Assembly: GCA_032433595.1 (NCBI GenBank)
Contig: JASWJB010000005.1
Span: 186,001-250,000, forward strand
From: Conoideocrella luteorostrata
Taxonomy: Eukaryota; Ascomycota; Sordariomycetes; Hypocreales; Clavicipitaceae
DNA: 64,000 bases
Direction of reading: 5' to 3'
Below, one piece after another: positions 23,033 through 33,505 of this stretch. The position numbers were made by a program, and so were the translations under genes. The first letter of the stretch is position 1; each line of letters opens with the position of its first letter. The notes beneath the pieces were generated by a model. That model made no database searches and was not told the origin of the DNA. It saw only the letters and a list, made by a program, of their open reading frames with translations.

Positions 23033-24711
23033 CTACGACAGCGTGATCATCTGGCGCTCTCGTTTGTCATGCTGCGCTGAATACCCTGCGATTCCAGAGT
23101 CAGCCGCGAGGAATTGAATATGCATGGATGCATGGAAAAATGCGCGAAAAAACAAATTGGGCAGCTCGGCGAATAGGTCTCTTAAGTCCGCTGCCTTGCA
23201 TTTGAATGACGCAACGTAATGATTAGAAATCCCATCTTTTCCCAGCCAACAACCAACAGAACCACAACAATTTAAGCACAATAAGTATAAAGAAAGAGAC
23301 AAAGAGCCATAGGCCTTCTGGATTTACTCCTTTCCTACAATACCTGCACTCTGGACGCCTCGGCAGTCGATACAAACGTATCCACCAATCATGACTACAC
23401 CATTGTTTTCTATCATGTGATGTGTGGGCAGAGACACAGTATAACCTGGTTGATAGCAACGCACAACTCATATTAAACAGCCCCAGGAAAAACAATGTGC
23501 ATATATCTGCAAAAATCGGCTTTACCGCGATTTGTATTTCACGACCAACATTAAAAAACAATATAAAGTCGCACAGCTCCCAAAAGATCATCAATGACAC
23601 GTCACTGTCAATGCGCGTGACTTGAACAAATGAATGTGGCCAGGAACTGCAAATGCAGTGTGTATCTGTAAGAAGCACAGCGCTTCTGGTGTCGCATAGG
23701 TATCGATACCACAAGGGTCTTGCATGAAGCAATAGTTAAAACAAAGGATTCAATTCATCTGGTGTCTTGGTTGTCTGGGTTGTCTAAGAGAGAAGAAAAG
23801 GAAGAGGAATGCCCTCGAGCGCGCCGTATAAAAGAGGCACGCTACGGTGGCCACGTGACCTTGTCCGCAATTGCTCGTACGCTTGACGAGGGATTCCAAC
23901 AGTATCATAAGCTTCTAATCATTGGCATGCAGGAGATAATGTTGTTTATGCGTGGGTCAACCAACCTTTGAATGTCTTCTGGCATTGAGCAAGCTGTACC
24001 TTTAGAGATCTGCCTATCTCTTCGCTTTGCTCGTATTTTGATAGGTTATCATCGAAGAAAATGAGTAGGCTTTCATCTGGTGGTATTCCCACAATTCCTG
24101 TGCAGTCGCGCAATGCGGAGGGAATTAATTTTACGGCAACATCACTTACCATAGGAAACCAAAAACCAAGAGCTGGGTATCGACTACCAGCACGCGGCTC
24201 AGACACACGCCATATCCTGCCGACGTATTTTGCACAACCAGCTTCTTATTGATGGCTGCCTGTGGAAATTCCCTATCAAGTCTCGGGGCGCTGCCCTATG
24301 CATGGGTTACTGAAGACGGCAGGGTTTAATACCCGAGGAATTACTCCGTAGCGAGGTGTTGTCAAGGTAACAAAAGTAACCTAGCCAGGACAGAAACAAC
24401 TGCGGGAACGGGACAAGGATCAAACCCTCAGAGTCGATGATGCCTGTGTCGATCAATCCAACCTTGAGAAAAGGACCCTCCAGATTACCTTGACGCGGCT
24501 GACCTTCGAACAGGCATCTTGAATCGCTTTGTGGGTTTGAGACCGTCTGGTTTACCCTTGCTGAAAAAGGGTGACATAAGCTAGGAGTCAATTAGTGAGC
24601 TAAATGACTCGATGCCTTACCAACCGCAGCAAGCATCTCCTTCACATCAACCCAGTCATGACAACAGGGACCGGGACGTGAGTGGTGGCGAAGTGTGGGT
24701 TCCTCACAATC
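23033..24711 (-). pseudogene. unidentified multi-exon gene interrupted by a solo LTR
   Basis: Several minus-strand open segments have good splice signals but no family I recognise. Exon 24621-24711 reads 'CCHDWVDVKEMLAAV' and is joined by intron 24561-24620 (GTAAGG...TTTTTCAG) to a segment with 'RCLFEGQPRQGNLEGPFL' and 'GLILVPFPQLFLSWL'. Another phase then carries 'GCAKYVGRIWRVSEPRAGS' to 'DESLLIFFDDNLSKYEQ'. Beyond the LTR, 23033-23225 reads 'NHYVASFKCKAADLRDLF', ending '...RERQMITLS'. Cysteines and hydrophobic runs suggest a secreted or membrane protein. The LTR at 23705-23901 lies between the 'QKTFKGW' segment and the downstream exons, possibly in an intron. I could not make one continuous model, so it may be broken. 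Confidence 0.4.
23705..23901 (-). mobile_element. solo LTR, copia-type, copy 3 (diverged)
   Basis: 197 bp between two identical GTATC pentamers (23700-23704 and 23902-23906). The right end GGATTCCAACA, the GGCCACGTGACC core, CCGTATAAAAG and TCTAAGAGAG align with the other copies. The left end reads GATACCACAAGGG instead of TGTGGGTTGCACAAGGG, so this terminus is mutated and the copy appears to be the oldest of the set. It lies inside the unidentified gene at 23033-24711. Confidence 0.75.
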
Positions 24712-25809
24712 CTATGTACCGTGTTTGGTTGAAATTAAGCTATCTAGACCCTGTACGATACGACCCACCATAGCTACAATATAGATACAATTATACAAGT
24801 AGCTGCGTGCGACTAGATGGAGCTTCAAGTTTTGATCAAAAGCTCGAGTCATATAACAGAACAGGGAATGTGACAGGGACTATGAACTACAACTATCACG
24901 ATCGATGAGTCAAATTCAAGCGCGAATAGTTGTCTGGCTACTCCCGTGGCCAGAGGCCCTATTTTGCATATATCAATAATAAAGCAATTCAAACCCTCTA
25001 TGAATAGAATGCAATGTTAGATATAATTATCTGAATTTATTAATGCCTACTCTACCATAATAAGAAAGGTCCTTTGAGGGCTCTGCGGATTTGAATGTAT
25101 AGCATCGTTCGGGTCTCGTGACTACCAGTGACGCCAACTGATTGTTAATTTCTTCTTCAGACAGCTTGCTTAACCTTCTAGGCCTTCGTTTTATAGGGCT
25201 ATTACTTGATAGAGTATGTCCGACTTGTCATAGATTTAGTCCTGCTAGAGCGGAAATTTGAGTGTGGGTTCCGCCTGTCTGACGAAGAAGCCGCAGTGCC
25301 TTAGCCGACCAGACGAATAGCGTAATCTAGGCATCCTGATAACTAGGAAATTATTGAATTAATAGATAGTGATTAAATTGAATAGAATTATTATTGAAGC
25401 CCTTCTTCATAGTCAGCAAAATACGGAAAAAAGCGCTGCAAGGGTATTTCGGACCCCTTTGTAAGTGACTGGCTCCACGCCCAATATCATATCCCAGCAC
25501 TAGACCTTGTAGATGATCAGATCGTACGAGTTTAAAAACATTCAGCATATGACAGAAAAATTGTATATCTTGTCGGGTCCTGGGATTCGAGATAGCAAAG
25601 CTGGAAATGTTTGCCCATACAACCAATCCACCAAGGGCCGACTAGAAAGTAAACCCAAAGACATAAACACGAGCAAACCTCCTAGTATTGTTAAATGTCA
25701 CATTTACTCAAGATACCATTATTCTAACTTATAGTTAAATCACTTGCATTGACACCAAGGCCATCTCTCTGTCAATTCGCGACTGTACGCCTTCTATTGT
25801 GCAGCTGTC
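24712..25809. other. AT-rich spacer upstream of the papain-like/enterotoxin-module gene
   Basis: No supported gene. The sequence is strongly AT-rich, with many stop codons in all frames. One more upstream exon of the 23033-24711 gene may lie just beyond 24712, because that exon begins after a CATAG acceptor. Confidence 0.5.
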
Positions 25810-28466
25810 ATGTATAGCGTCATAGTCTCTCTGTTGGTGGGCACACTGCTCTGCTTACAGCAGGTAAGATGCAATGCTTTAGTTAGCAATCCTGCGCCTA
25901 GGGGCGAAGACGAAACTGACAGGGTATATACTGTCGGTCCTATCTCTGGGAGAAATAGCGACGTAGTAGCCTGTCCAGATGCATCTGTCGCGGTGGAAAG
26001 TTCTGGTGAGATTGTTTCGGCAGCAAATTGATATTCTTATACTAACGTCGGAAATCTAACATTTGCAATTTAGACGTCAACGAGCTGGTTGGGCGACAAG
26101 ACTCAAACCCAGTTGAAACTGCTGTGGTAGCCACAGCCACAGGGAATACGGATGCGGTGACCACAAATGATGCAGACTTTGATGCAGACTTTGATGCAGA
26201 CTTTGATGCAGACTTTGATGCAGACTTTGATGCGAGTCTTAATGCATTTTCCGACTGGCTGAGTGACATTCTGAAGATGATTCCGATCTCGAGCGAAATG
26301 CATCTGGCAAGTATGGAAGCAATTGCCGCCTGGCTAACGAATGTTCCTTATTGTGATCGGAATGATTGCTTTTTTGTGACTGCTGCTCGGCTACTTGGAA
26401 CAACGGCGAAGGAAATTTCAACCCGTACAGGTATCGCAATCCCACCAACTGGCCATGCTGGCCGAGGTGGTGTTCTTGTATCGGAAATTGTCCAGGGCTT
26501 GACTAGGCTTGGGGTGCGATTTAGTGCATGGATGAGTACGCCGGCGACAGGTGGAGGTCCGATTCGTGCCCGCCCTCGGCCACAGCGGTTAAGGGGCGTT
26601 CCCGAGTCGCGAGCTTTTGTGCGAGACGCGCCTCGGGTTGTTGGAATTGTGTACATCCGCCCTGATGGGTCCGGTCATTCAGTTATTGGTCGGTTAGTGC
26701 AACTCAGAGTAACCTATCTATTGAACAACACAGTGTTGACCAGTATACCTTGCTCTAGAAACCCAGGCCGCCCTTATAGCCGCTACACTGACTACCAGCT
26801 GGACCCAAATGGTATTGACGTAACTCAAGATGTGCGCAGGTCTAGAATATATGTTATTTTCTCGGTTGATTTGCAGTCCTCCACCGGAGATCTTATTAAT
26901 GACCATAGGGAAGAGATAGAGCGTGTAGAGGCCCAGGAACAGCTGGCTCATTCAGATCCCTTCGGAGAGGACGGCATTGCCGCTGCGAACGAGCCAACTG
27001 CCTCGGGGATCAATCTCGGCGATATACCAGTCGACACTCTATCCCGGATACGCACGAACGACTTATCAGAGAGCGAATGTGTCAGAGCGATTGCCTCTAT
27101 GGCGCTGATATTTGCTGCTAAACGTCCGGGTAACGGCCGCCGATCGATAACAAGTGACCATGACCACGGTAAAAATATCTCCGGATCAGTATTAGAGTAT
27201 TCAAGTTGCTGATCAATTATAGTTCTTTCGAAGCGAAGCGAGTGTGAACGACTGCGGTACTTTGTCGCGCCCAGAAAGAACGGCGCTCCACTGATTCCAA
27301 TCGAGAATATGGTTAGTCTCCCTGCTCCCATTACCGCTGGGGAGAAGTGTTCTGGCAACACTAAAGACAACTCGAGCGTCTCCTTTAAATTCTTTGACCT
27401 TTATTGACCTGGGTTTTGTTCTTCCACAGCCTCCTGGGCTCAACTGGCCTTGCTTAGAAATTAAAAATCTTGAGTTTGAGATAAACTTAGCTGACGAATT
27501 TGGCGCTGGAACATTTGACCAAATCGGAGCTATTATAGAAGGCCCGGCAGGCAGGGCCGAGTTCGAAATTGCAACGGATCCTTCAGCCGACTTTCAGAGG
27601 CGCATGCCAGTGGAGATGAAGTCGAATTTTGGATCAGATGCAATCAAGATTGATGGTATAAACCTTATTCGTCTTACAGATAAGGGTCGTTGGTTTTCTC
27701 TCGGAATAAATGATGAATGGAGGGTTAAATGTGAGTGAAATTGATTGGGCTACTGTGGGTGTCAACTGTTTAGAAAAAAACTAATTCTTTCGTCGAGTAC
27801 CAGCTGTCCTATTGCATGCAAAATGCGCTGAACCAGGCTTTGAGGTCTCATATAATACTTTTGCCAAGCTCAATATGCGGTACCAACATCCGGATGCCTC
27901 CTTGCTTCCATTTACCGGCCATAGCCAGATGGATGTGGAGAAATTAACCGTCTCAGCACGTGAATGGACCATGACTCCAGCTTGCGCATTGATCAAAGAC
28001 TTGAGCTACTGGTTTAAGTTAGGTGACAACTGGTTCGGTGGAGCTGACGGCGCTTTGTCGTTTAAGCTTGGGGATTTGCAGAAGATTATTCTCGGAGATA
28101 ACGTAGACAGGAGCTTCACTAAGTCAGGGATCATTGATCTTAAACATGGTACTGACTCGGGCCAGGTAGATGTACGCGAGATTAAAACATTGGAGTTGAT
28201 TGACCAATTAGGGAGCAAGGGAAAGAGAGACGAGTGGCGGTTTCAAGGTACGTGCAATTCTTGCTTACGGTTGAGTTGCTATAAAATGCACATGCTTACC
28301 ATTTCATCCTGCTTTAGGTATCAAGTTCATGGCGACTTGCATTGATGGAGCGACAAAAATGAAATTGACGAAATTTGAGAATACAAACAAGTGGCTTGGT
28401 GAAGATCACTCTAAGGACGTCGTCTTTACGGGAGATATCACCCCTACTGACTGGCAAAGAGCATAG
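25810..28466 (+). CDS. secreted papain-like domain protein with duplicated enterotoxin-type C-terminal module
   Basis: Model join(25810..26005, 26074..27168, 27223..27311, 27430..27730, 27804..28247, 28318..28466), 757 residues, all phases consistent. A signal peptide (about residues 1-22, 'MYSVIVSLLVGTLLCLQQVR') is followed by a low-complexity stretch with five DADF repeats (about 99-119). A globular domain at about 150-335 has 'YCDRNDCFFVTAARLLG', 'RPDGSGHSVIGRL' and 'YTDYQLDPNGIDVT', giving a Cys164-His267-Asp309 order like papain-fold (Tox-PL type) toxins and deamidases. Two tandem beta-rich modules follow (about 465-560 and 615-725), with shared 'IK-L', 'DEWR' and 'GIKF-A-C' elements, like those I recall at the C-termini of fungal heat-labile enterotoxin alpha chains. 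The R-S-E ADP-ribosyltransferase motifs are absent. Effector function is inferred. The donor at 27312 (GTTAGT) is the least certain junction. Confidence 0.75.
26169..26228 (+). repeat. 12-bp coding minisatellite (DADF x5)
   Basis: Five exact tandem copies of GATGCAGACTTT, then a degenerate partial copy, inside exon 2 of the papain-like protein gene. They encode an acidic repeated tetrapeptide between the signal peptide and the globular domain. The copies are identical at DNA level, so the array is young or homogenised, and its length probably varies between strains. Confidence 0.95.
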
Positions 28467-28934
28467 TCATTTAAAGGTTCATTATCATGGAAACTGTGTG
28501 GGCCATGCAACGAGTTTAATTAGCCAGCGGCTAGATCACATTTAGATTCAGTATCTTGCCTATATGGGCGTCCGTTTCTTCTAGAAGATATAGGGAAGAC
28601 TACGAGTGGATAAATATATTTCACACATCAAGTCTGGTCATGATAGGTGGGAAAACCGATTGAACTATGCAAACTTGCGTGGAATTAAAAATTAGTGCAC
28701 GGTTACACTGAGACACTGGTCAGAGGGACACGCGGATGGGTCACGGTAGCTCGGCTTAACTGTATACTCATCGGAAATGCGGCCAAGCTTGGAAGTGCTT
28801 CTTAGCGCCTTTATATACTCTACTATACTCCATCACTACCCCCATGGTAAAACTCGTATTACTCTTAGGAGAGACAATAAAGGAATATAGCGAAATCGCA
28901 AAGAATGAATGCAACGATGAATTATGGAGTGAGA
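28467..28934. other. 3' flank of the papain-like protein gene
   Basis: AT-rich; no coding feature seen. Confidence 0.5.
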
Positions 28935-29260
28935 CACACCACCCACAATCCAACGTGCTAGCCAACGTCTTATCCTAGCCCTAGCACCTTCCCTTATTAC
29001 AAAAGACCTCTCCCACTAGATTCGCGATATTACACAAGCGTACATACAATCCACAACGCCCCTAAATCGCACAATCCTAGTATATTTGCCTGATCAGATC
29101 CGTGATAAATACCCTGCTAGCACTATCATGCATGTTACTAAACGATTGTACGGAATCGCTGAAGCTGGTACCCACTGGTGGGCCACATACTACATACATC
29201 ATAGAGAAAAGCTCCAGATGATGACCCCCTCGTACGACTCCTGCTTGCTTAACCTTCCAA
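28935..29260 (+). mobile_element. Ty1/copia reverse transcriptase fragment, plus strand
   Basis: Plus-strand reading gives 'QRLILALAPSLITKDLS', then after an in-frame TAG 'RDITQAYIQSTTPLNRTILV', 'VTKRLYGIAEAGTHWWATYY' and 'KLQMMTPSYDSCLL'. These match the copia RT core (xxDITQAYxQS, LYGIxEAGxHW, YDxCLL). There is no integrase, protease or LTR alongside, so this is a truncated remnant. It runs head-on into a minus-strand fragment of the same type. Confidence 0.85.
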
Positions 29261-29478
29261 GAGCTATCTCAGAACGCTGGTCTTCCTCTTGCTGCGAGAA
29301 CTGCTTGTCTGAGAGGTTAAGTGTGTCATCTGTTTGAATTCCAATGTAGCAAAATGCTGTATTTTTCACTGTTGCTATAAGCAAGCAAGGGTCGTAGGGA
29401 GAGGTCTTTTGTAATAAGTGAAGGTGCTAGGGCTAGGATGAGACGTTGGCTAGCACGTTGGATTGTAGGTGCTTGTGT
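29199..29478 (-). mobile_element. Ty1/copia reverse transcriptase fragment, minus strand (inverted)
   Basis: Minus-strand reading begins with the same 'RASQRLILALAPSLITKDLS' found on the plus strand at about 28960, then changes phase and continues as 'CLLIATVKNTAFCYIGIQTD' and 'DTLNLSDKQFSQQEED', the copia segment just downstream of the RT core. The DNA arms 28937-29012 and 29394-29470 form an inverted repeat of about 75 bp with only a few mismatches. The RT core between the two blocks is deleted on this strand. Confidence 0.8.
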
Positions 29479-30226
29479 GAGGATCTCTGTGTATAACTTA
29501 CTAAGGTCTGTAAGTTGTTTAGGGGAAGGCATGTAGCTAAGGGTAGGAGTAATAACAGGGGCAGGAATTTTGACTTAATTACTTACGCAGAAACCTTTCC
29601 GCTAATGAACACGAATACGGCGTTAGAGAACGTGGAGGCTCTGCTGGCTCTATGGACCGCTATTCTTTACCCAAGCACACATCGCCACCACATGTCAGCC
29701 AATCCTGGATTCTATCATGTATCGCAGCTTTCTTCGTGGGAGTAGCGATAAAAAGGAAAAAAGCTAATAACGCGCTGCTAACGGGATGTTTAGTTCGCTA
29801 GACTACATTCCTTTTGGTCCAGAACAATGACACAATGTGCGTAGCTACAAATAGAACACAAGGGCCAAGCTCTTGTTATTTACTCATGTTGCATGTGACT
29901 TTGCCATCCAGCCACCCCTCGCTAACATGAGCAGCCGCATTGGAAGTGGCACAGTCTTGGCGCCAAGCATTCCAAATATTGCTTAAATAGGAGATTGCTT
30001 TCCGCATCTCCAGGAGTCAACTATATATCGGTATGGTCCTTGCTCTGCGTGTAAGAGGCTTGGCCGCATTTATTCAACGATAGGATGCCTGGATATAATC
30101 TATCCAGAACTGAATACAAGTGAAAGATCGGGAGATCCCGGCTTATGGTCAAGGAGCGATTGAGAGATGAACTAGCTATAGCATGGCTCTGGCTCTACCA
30201 GCGACAAAACTTCATATCTTCAACTT
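29479..30226. other. spacer with retroelement debris, no gene
   Basis: No supported gene. The frame at 29515-29745 has no recognisable domain. Nothing else of note. Confidence 0.5.
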
Positions 30227-30649
30227 CTAACAAGACCAAGCCTGACGGATAACAACTCCAGCAGGGCAATTAATATCATTGGGCTGGTATGCGCAGTTGC
30301 TGTTGAATTGCCCGTTCCTGTCCAGCTCTAGACCAGCACCACCACATCCATTGAACTGGAAAGGACCATTGTTGCCGTCGACATAGAATGGAATCCCACA
30401 GGGGTTGCTGTTGCTGTCGACGACGGTAGTGAATCCGCTGCACACGTCGGGTGTACCATTGGTCCTAGTAATGTTTAGAGTAGAGCAAGCCGGAGAGGAT
30501 GTGATGCGATGGATTGAAACAAAGCTTACCAGGCCACTTGTGACTGGTGTCCGTCGACCCCAGTGCGGAGACCAAGATATACCGTAGCATTGGCCAGGTG
30601 AGATATCATGGTAGCGGCCGAAGCTACGCGAGTGAGAGATGGAAGCTTC
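30227..30649 (-). CDS. cysteine-rich protein fragment, 5' part cut by a solo LTR
   Basis: The minus-strand frame ends '...NCPAGVVIRQAWSC' and contains 'TPDVCSGFTTVVDSNSNPCG', 'GPFQFNGCGGAGLELDRNG' and 'NCAYQPNDINC', about nine cysteines, typical of small secreted fungal proteins. I do not recognise the family. Upstream the frame runs through 'SFGRYHDISPGQCYG' and then straight into the LTR beginning at 30650, so the apparent ATG of the open frame lies inside the LTR. The frame also stays open on the far side of the LTR for about 60 nt, but I find no signal peptide or ATG there. Probably a broken gene; a chimeric transcript starting in the LTR is possible. Confidence 0.5.
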   Translation of the reverse strand, partial: EASISHSRSFGRYHDISPGQCYGISWSPHWGRRTPVTSGLVSFVSIHRITSSPACSTLNITRTNGTPDVCSGFTTVVDSNSNPCGIPFYVDGNNGPFQFNGCGGAGLELDRNGQFNSNCAYQPNDINCPAGVVIRQAWSC

Positions 30650-30846
30650 TGTTGGAACGCCGCCAAGCACAACAGGAAGCTGTTGGGACCGTCACGTGGT
30701 CACCCTCAAGCCACGATATTTATACGGCGATATCATGCCTTCCACTATGACTTCTTTTCTTCTTCTTAGATAGACACAGACAATTATTAATATATTCCCT
30801 TTGAAGCCGATGATCTAGATCATTGCACAACCCTGTGCAACCCACA
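30650..30846 (+). mobile_element. solo LTR, copia-type, copy 4, with perfect target duplication
   Basis: 197 bp, TGTTGGAAC ... CAACCCACA, flanked by GCTTC (30645-30649) and GCTTC (30847-30851). It keeps the intact CACGTG core in GTCACGTGGTCACC and the full GATGATCTAGATCATTGCAC palindrome. It is inserted at the 5' side of the cysteine-rich frame 30227-30649, transcriptionally antisense to it. Confidence 0.95.
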
Positions 30847-33145
30847 GCTTCATTATTAAAACTTATCGCGAAGAGTCGAGGTAGCGGAAGACTGTTTAGT
30901 GACCGTAGAACACAAGACAAGATATCTCAGTAGGGTTGGTTACTAGGATGGAGAGTGGTTTACATCAGTATTATTTATATTTCTCTTTCCCACCCCAGTA
31001 CCACCTGGAACACCTGGACATGGCATGACATGGCCCTTAGACGTGGCAGCCTTGGCAAAGACGGGCTAGAAGAACTTCGTCCAGAGGGGTGATGATCATT
31101 ATTTTCCTTCAATCAAGAGCATCGGATGAGTTGAAATCGGAGTGGGGATTCTTTCTACTGGAGGGACTATCGTGTTGGCCTCCCCTAGGTGGCTTACTAG
31201 CATAAATTATTCCTTCGCTGCGCACTGGAGCCATTCTACCCGACACTACCTCATTGGCTGTAGATCGAGTGGCAAACCACCTGATGTCAGAATCTGACGG
31301 TTACTACGGAGTACAATAGTAGTTCATGCCTGAAAAGCGGCTGAAATTAGTTCATATGCACGGCGACCCAAGGAAAGCTTTTTGCCCGACAAGCCCCAAC
31401 ACGTCGGCTGACAGGCCGGCAATGAAACGAACGAATAGCCAGGAGATGCCAAAGTACACGAATCTCCCTGCTGTTAAAGCCACAAATCATCGCCGCCTCC
31501 AGTCACACAATGTGAAGAAGCCCAAATAGACTTGCCTCGTTCATATTGTTAAGTCCGGCTGACCGCATGCTTTTTCCTGGATTAAGTCAGTCGCTGTCTT
31601 TGCACCAGATCTGAGTAGTCAGATAATGAAAGGCGATGCATGGGTTGCGGAATAATTCGAGATAGGAGGCTTAGCATAACTAAAGACGGCCCCAAGGTCC
31701 CACAATCCATATGGTTATGCGGCTCATTTAGGCCATGTACTCGTTGGTCACCAATTTCTGGTCATACCCAATCCGAAGGTATGCATTTAGCGGGCTCTGT
31801 GTGGTTAAGAAATCCTCCACATCATGCTCAGCTGCTGGTGGCCCTTCGAAAAGAGCTCGTTGTCACAATGTGACCAGCTATGATTACCTGATGCTTGCGG
31901 TGGAATATTGTCCTTGAATTTCATCTTACTTAAGGAAAAACTTCACAGCTGCTTATACCTGAGTTCCATTTGATTCCATTGATCTAGGAAATCCGTCAAA
32001 CCTTCTTGAAGTCATTCAATTTCGATAGTTTCCCATTGTTTCTACTCATCTGCTGCGGATGGATTTTGTAGCATGCAGCTAGTCTTTTACTAGGTTATTC
32101 GCAAGAATCGTGGCTTTGCGACTAGCCTGTCAGCATGACTTCAGCCCTTCTGTTGGGTTCAGGAATGCGGATTCCGAAGAATATCGGAATTCTCACTGCT
32201 CCGACATGATTCGTTAAATTCCACGGAATTTACGTAATTCCGGGGGACCGCACGAGAATACCACGAGGAGCATATGAACCACGACTTCAAGAAGGAATGA
32301 CTTTGTCCCATCCTGAAGCTATGTGACCAACAGGATGCGACTCCCGCCGCTAGCCCCGGAGATTAGCGCGTGACGGGGTCTTTCGCCCGTGGTTATGGCA
32401 GGGTTGCGTAGTAAACGACCTCTCCTCATGTGGCGCATCGAGATGCCAAAGTGTAGAGGGTCGAAAGTACGGAAACATCACTCCGTTGAGTCATAGCGTG
32501 CCGAGCCGCCCCGTAGTGTCAGCACTAGAGCCTACACCAAAGAAGCTCACCTCCTTCAACAGGGCTTGCGACGAGCTCTTATGTTGCAAGGGTGAGCACG
32601 TTTCGCCTGGTTGACCATCTCCACCCTACTTGCTGGCTCGACATCATTGGATCCCTGCCCTGCCCTGCCCTGGGCTCTGCGCTGATGGCCAGTATCCTGT
32701 GATAACGACGGCCCCGCCAATCCTGGAGCGGCTCGAGCCGGCTCCCCTTGTTGTGACAGCACAGCCCGACAGAGTTCTCGCTCAAAGGCTGAGACGACGA
32801 CAATGGCAGATGCTTCCAGAACCCTTGGTCTTCGTGACAGAAAAAGCTTAAAAAGGGCCTCATGGCTATCAAGAACCCAGCATTAACTTGCAAAGATCGC
32901 GCAGAATCGCCAACTCAGCATTAGCAAAGGAAAGACTGCCAGTAATTCTCGGCGTACTAGACATGACGACCAGGAGTGCTTGGGCTGGGGCGGATGAATT
33001 CTCAAAGTTCCCACGTTTGCGACCATGTACGATCGCCTTAATAGATGAGCTGTATGAGGATATGACTCTATCGAGTACTATTTTGGAGGAACCTTTGGTA
33101 TCACGCCCAGTCGCGTGTAAAGGGACGCCAAAATATTAGGGTGAC
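30847..33145. other. intergenic region, no supported gene
   Basis: Frames at 31326, 31640, 32556-32893 and 32888-33139 show no domains or splice structure. An exact TACGGAGTA lies at 31305-31313. Confidence 0.5.
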
Positions 33146-33505
33146 TTAACTACCTCCATGTACGGAGTACCTTCTCTTGAATCTCCTTAAGATGCAATAG
33201 GGCAACGGCAAAAGCTCAACAAGTATAGCCTCACAGCATTGCTCGCTAACGTTGATAATAAAAATGGGACCGAATCTTGCGGTGGCTCGCATGTCTTCTT
33301 CACTAGGCGCAATCAAGAAGGCCATATTTCCACTATGTTGACAGACCTGAAGAGTTAGAGCGGGGTATCTATTCCGAAGACTGGCAACATCTATCCGCAT
33401 GTCTTCGATAGACGTTGCTAGAATACAACGACCCTCTTCATGAAGAGCCAATGCAACTACGGGTATGCAGCCATCGAGAGCGATTGAATATGCAGTGCCA
33501 TCCAT
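33146..33505 (-). pseudogene. relic of a TPR-CHAT domain protein
   Basis: A minus-strand frame of 119 residues. 'ALALHEEGRCILATSIEDMR' followed by 'DVASLRNRYPAL' matches the end of a tetratricopeptide region seen in fungal CHAT proteins (ALELLEQGRGVL-like). 'FLIAPSEEDMRATARFGPIF' then 'IINVSEQCCEAILV' matches the start of the CHAT domain (A-x-x-GPIVxINVSxxRxDA). The catalytic His-Cys part of the CHAT peptidase is missing, because the frame stops soon after. It is therefore a short internal remnant. An exact TACGGAGTA is at 33161-33169, overlapping its 3' end. Confidence 0.65.

Noticed and set aside
26169..26228. CRISPR-like array
   Set aside because: The 12-bp repeats are contiguous, without spacers, and lie in coding sequence of a eukaryote.
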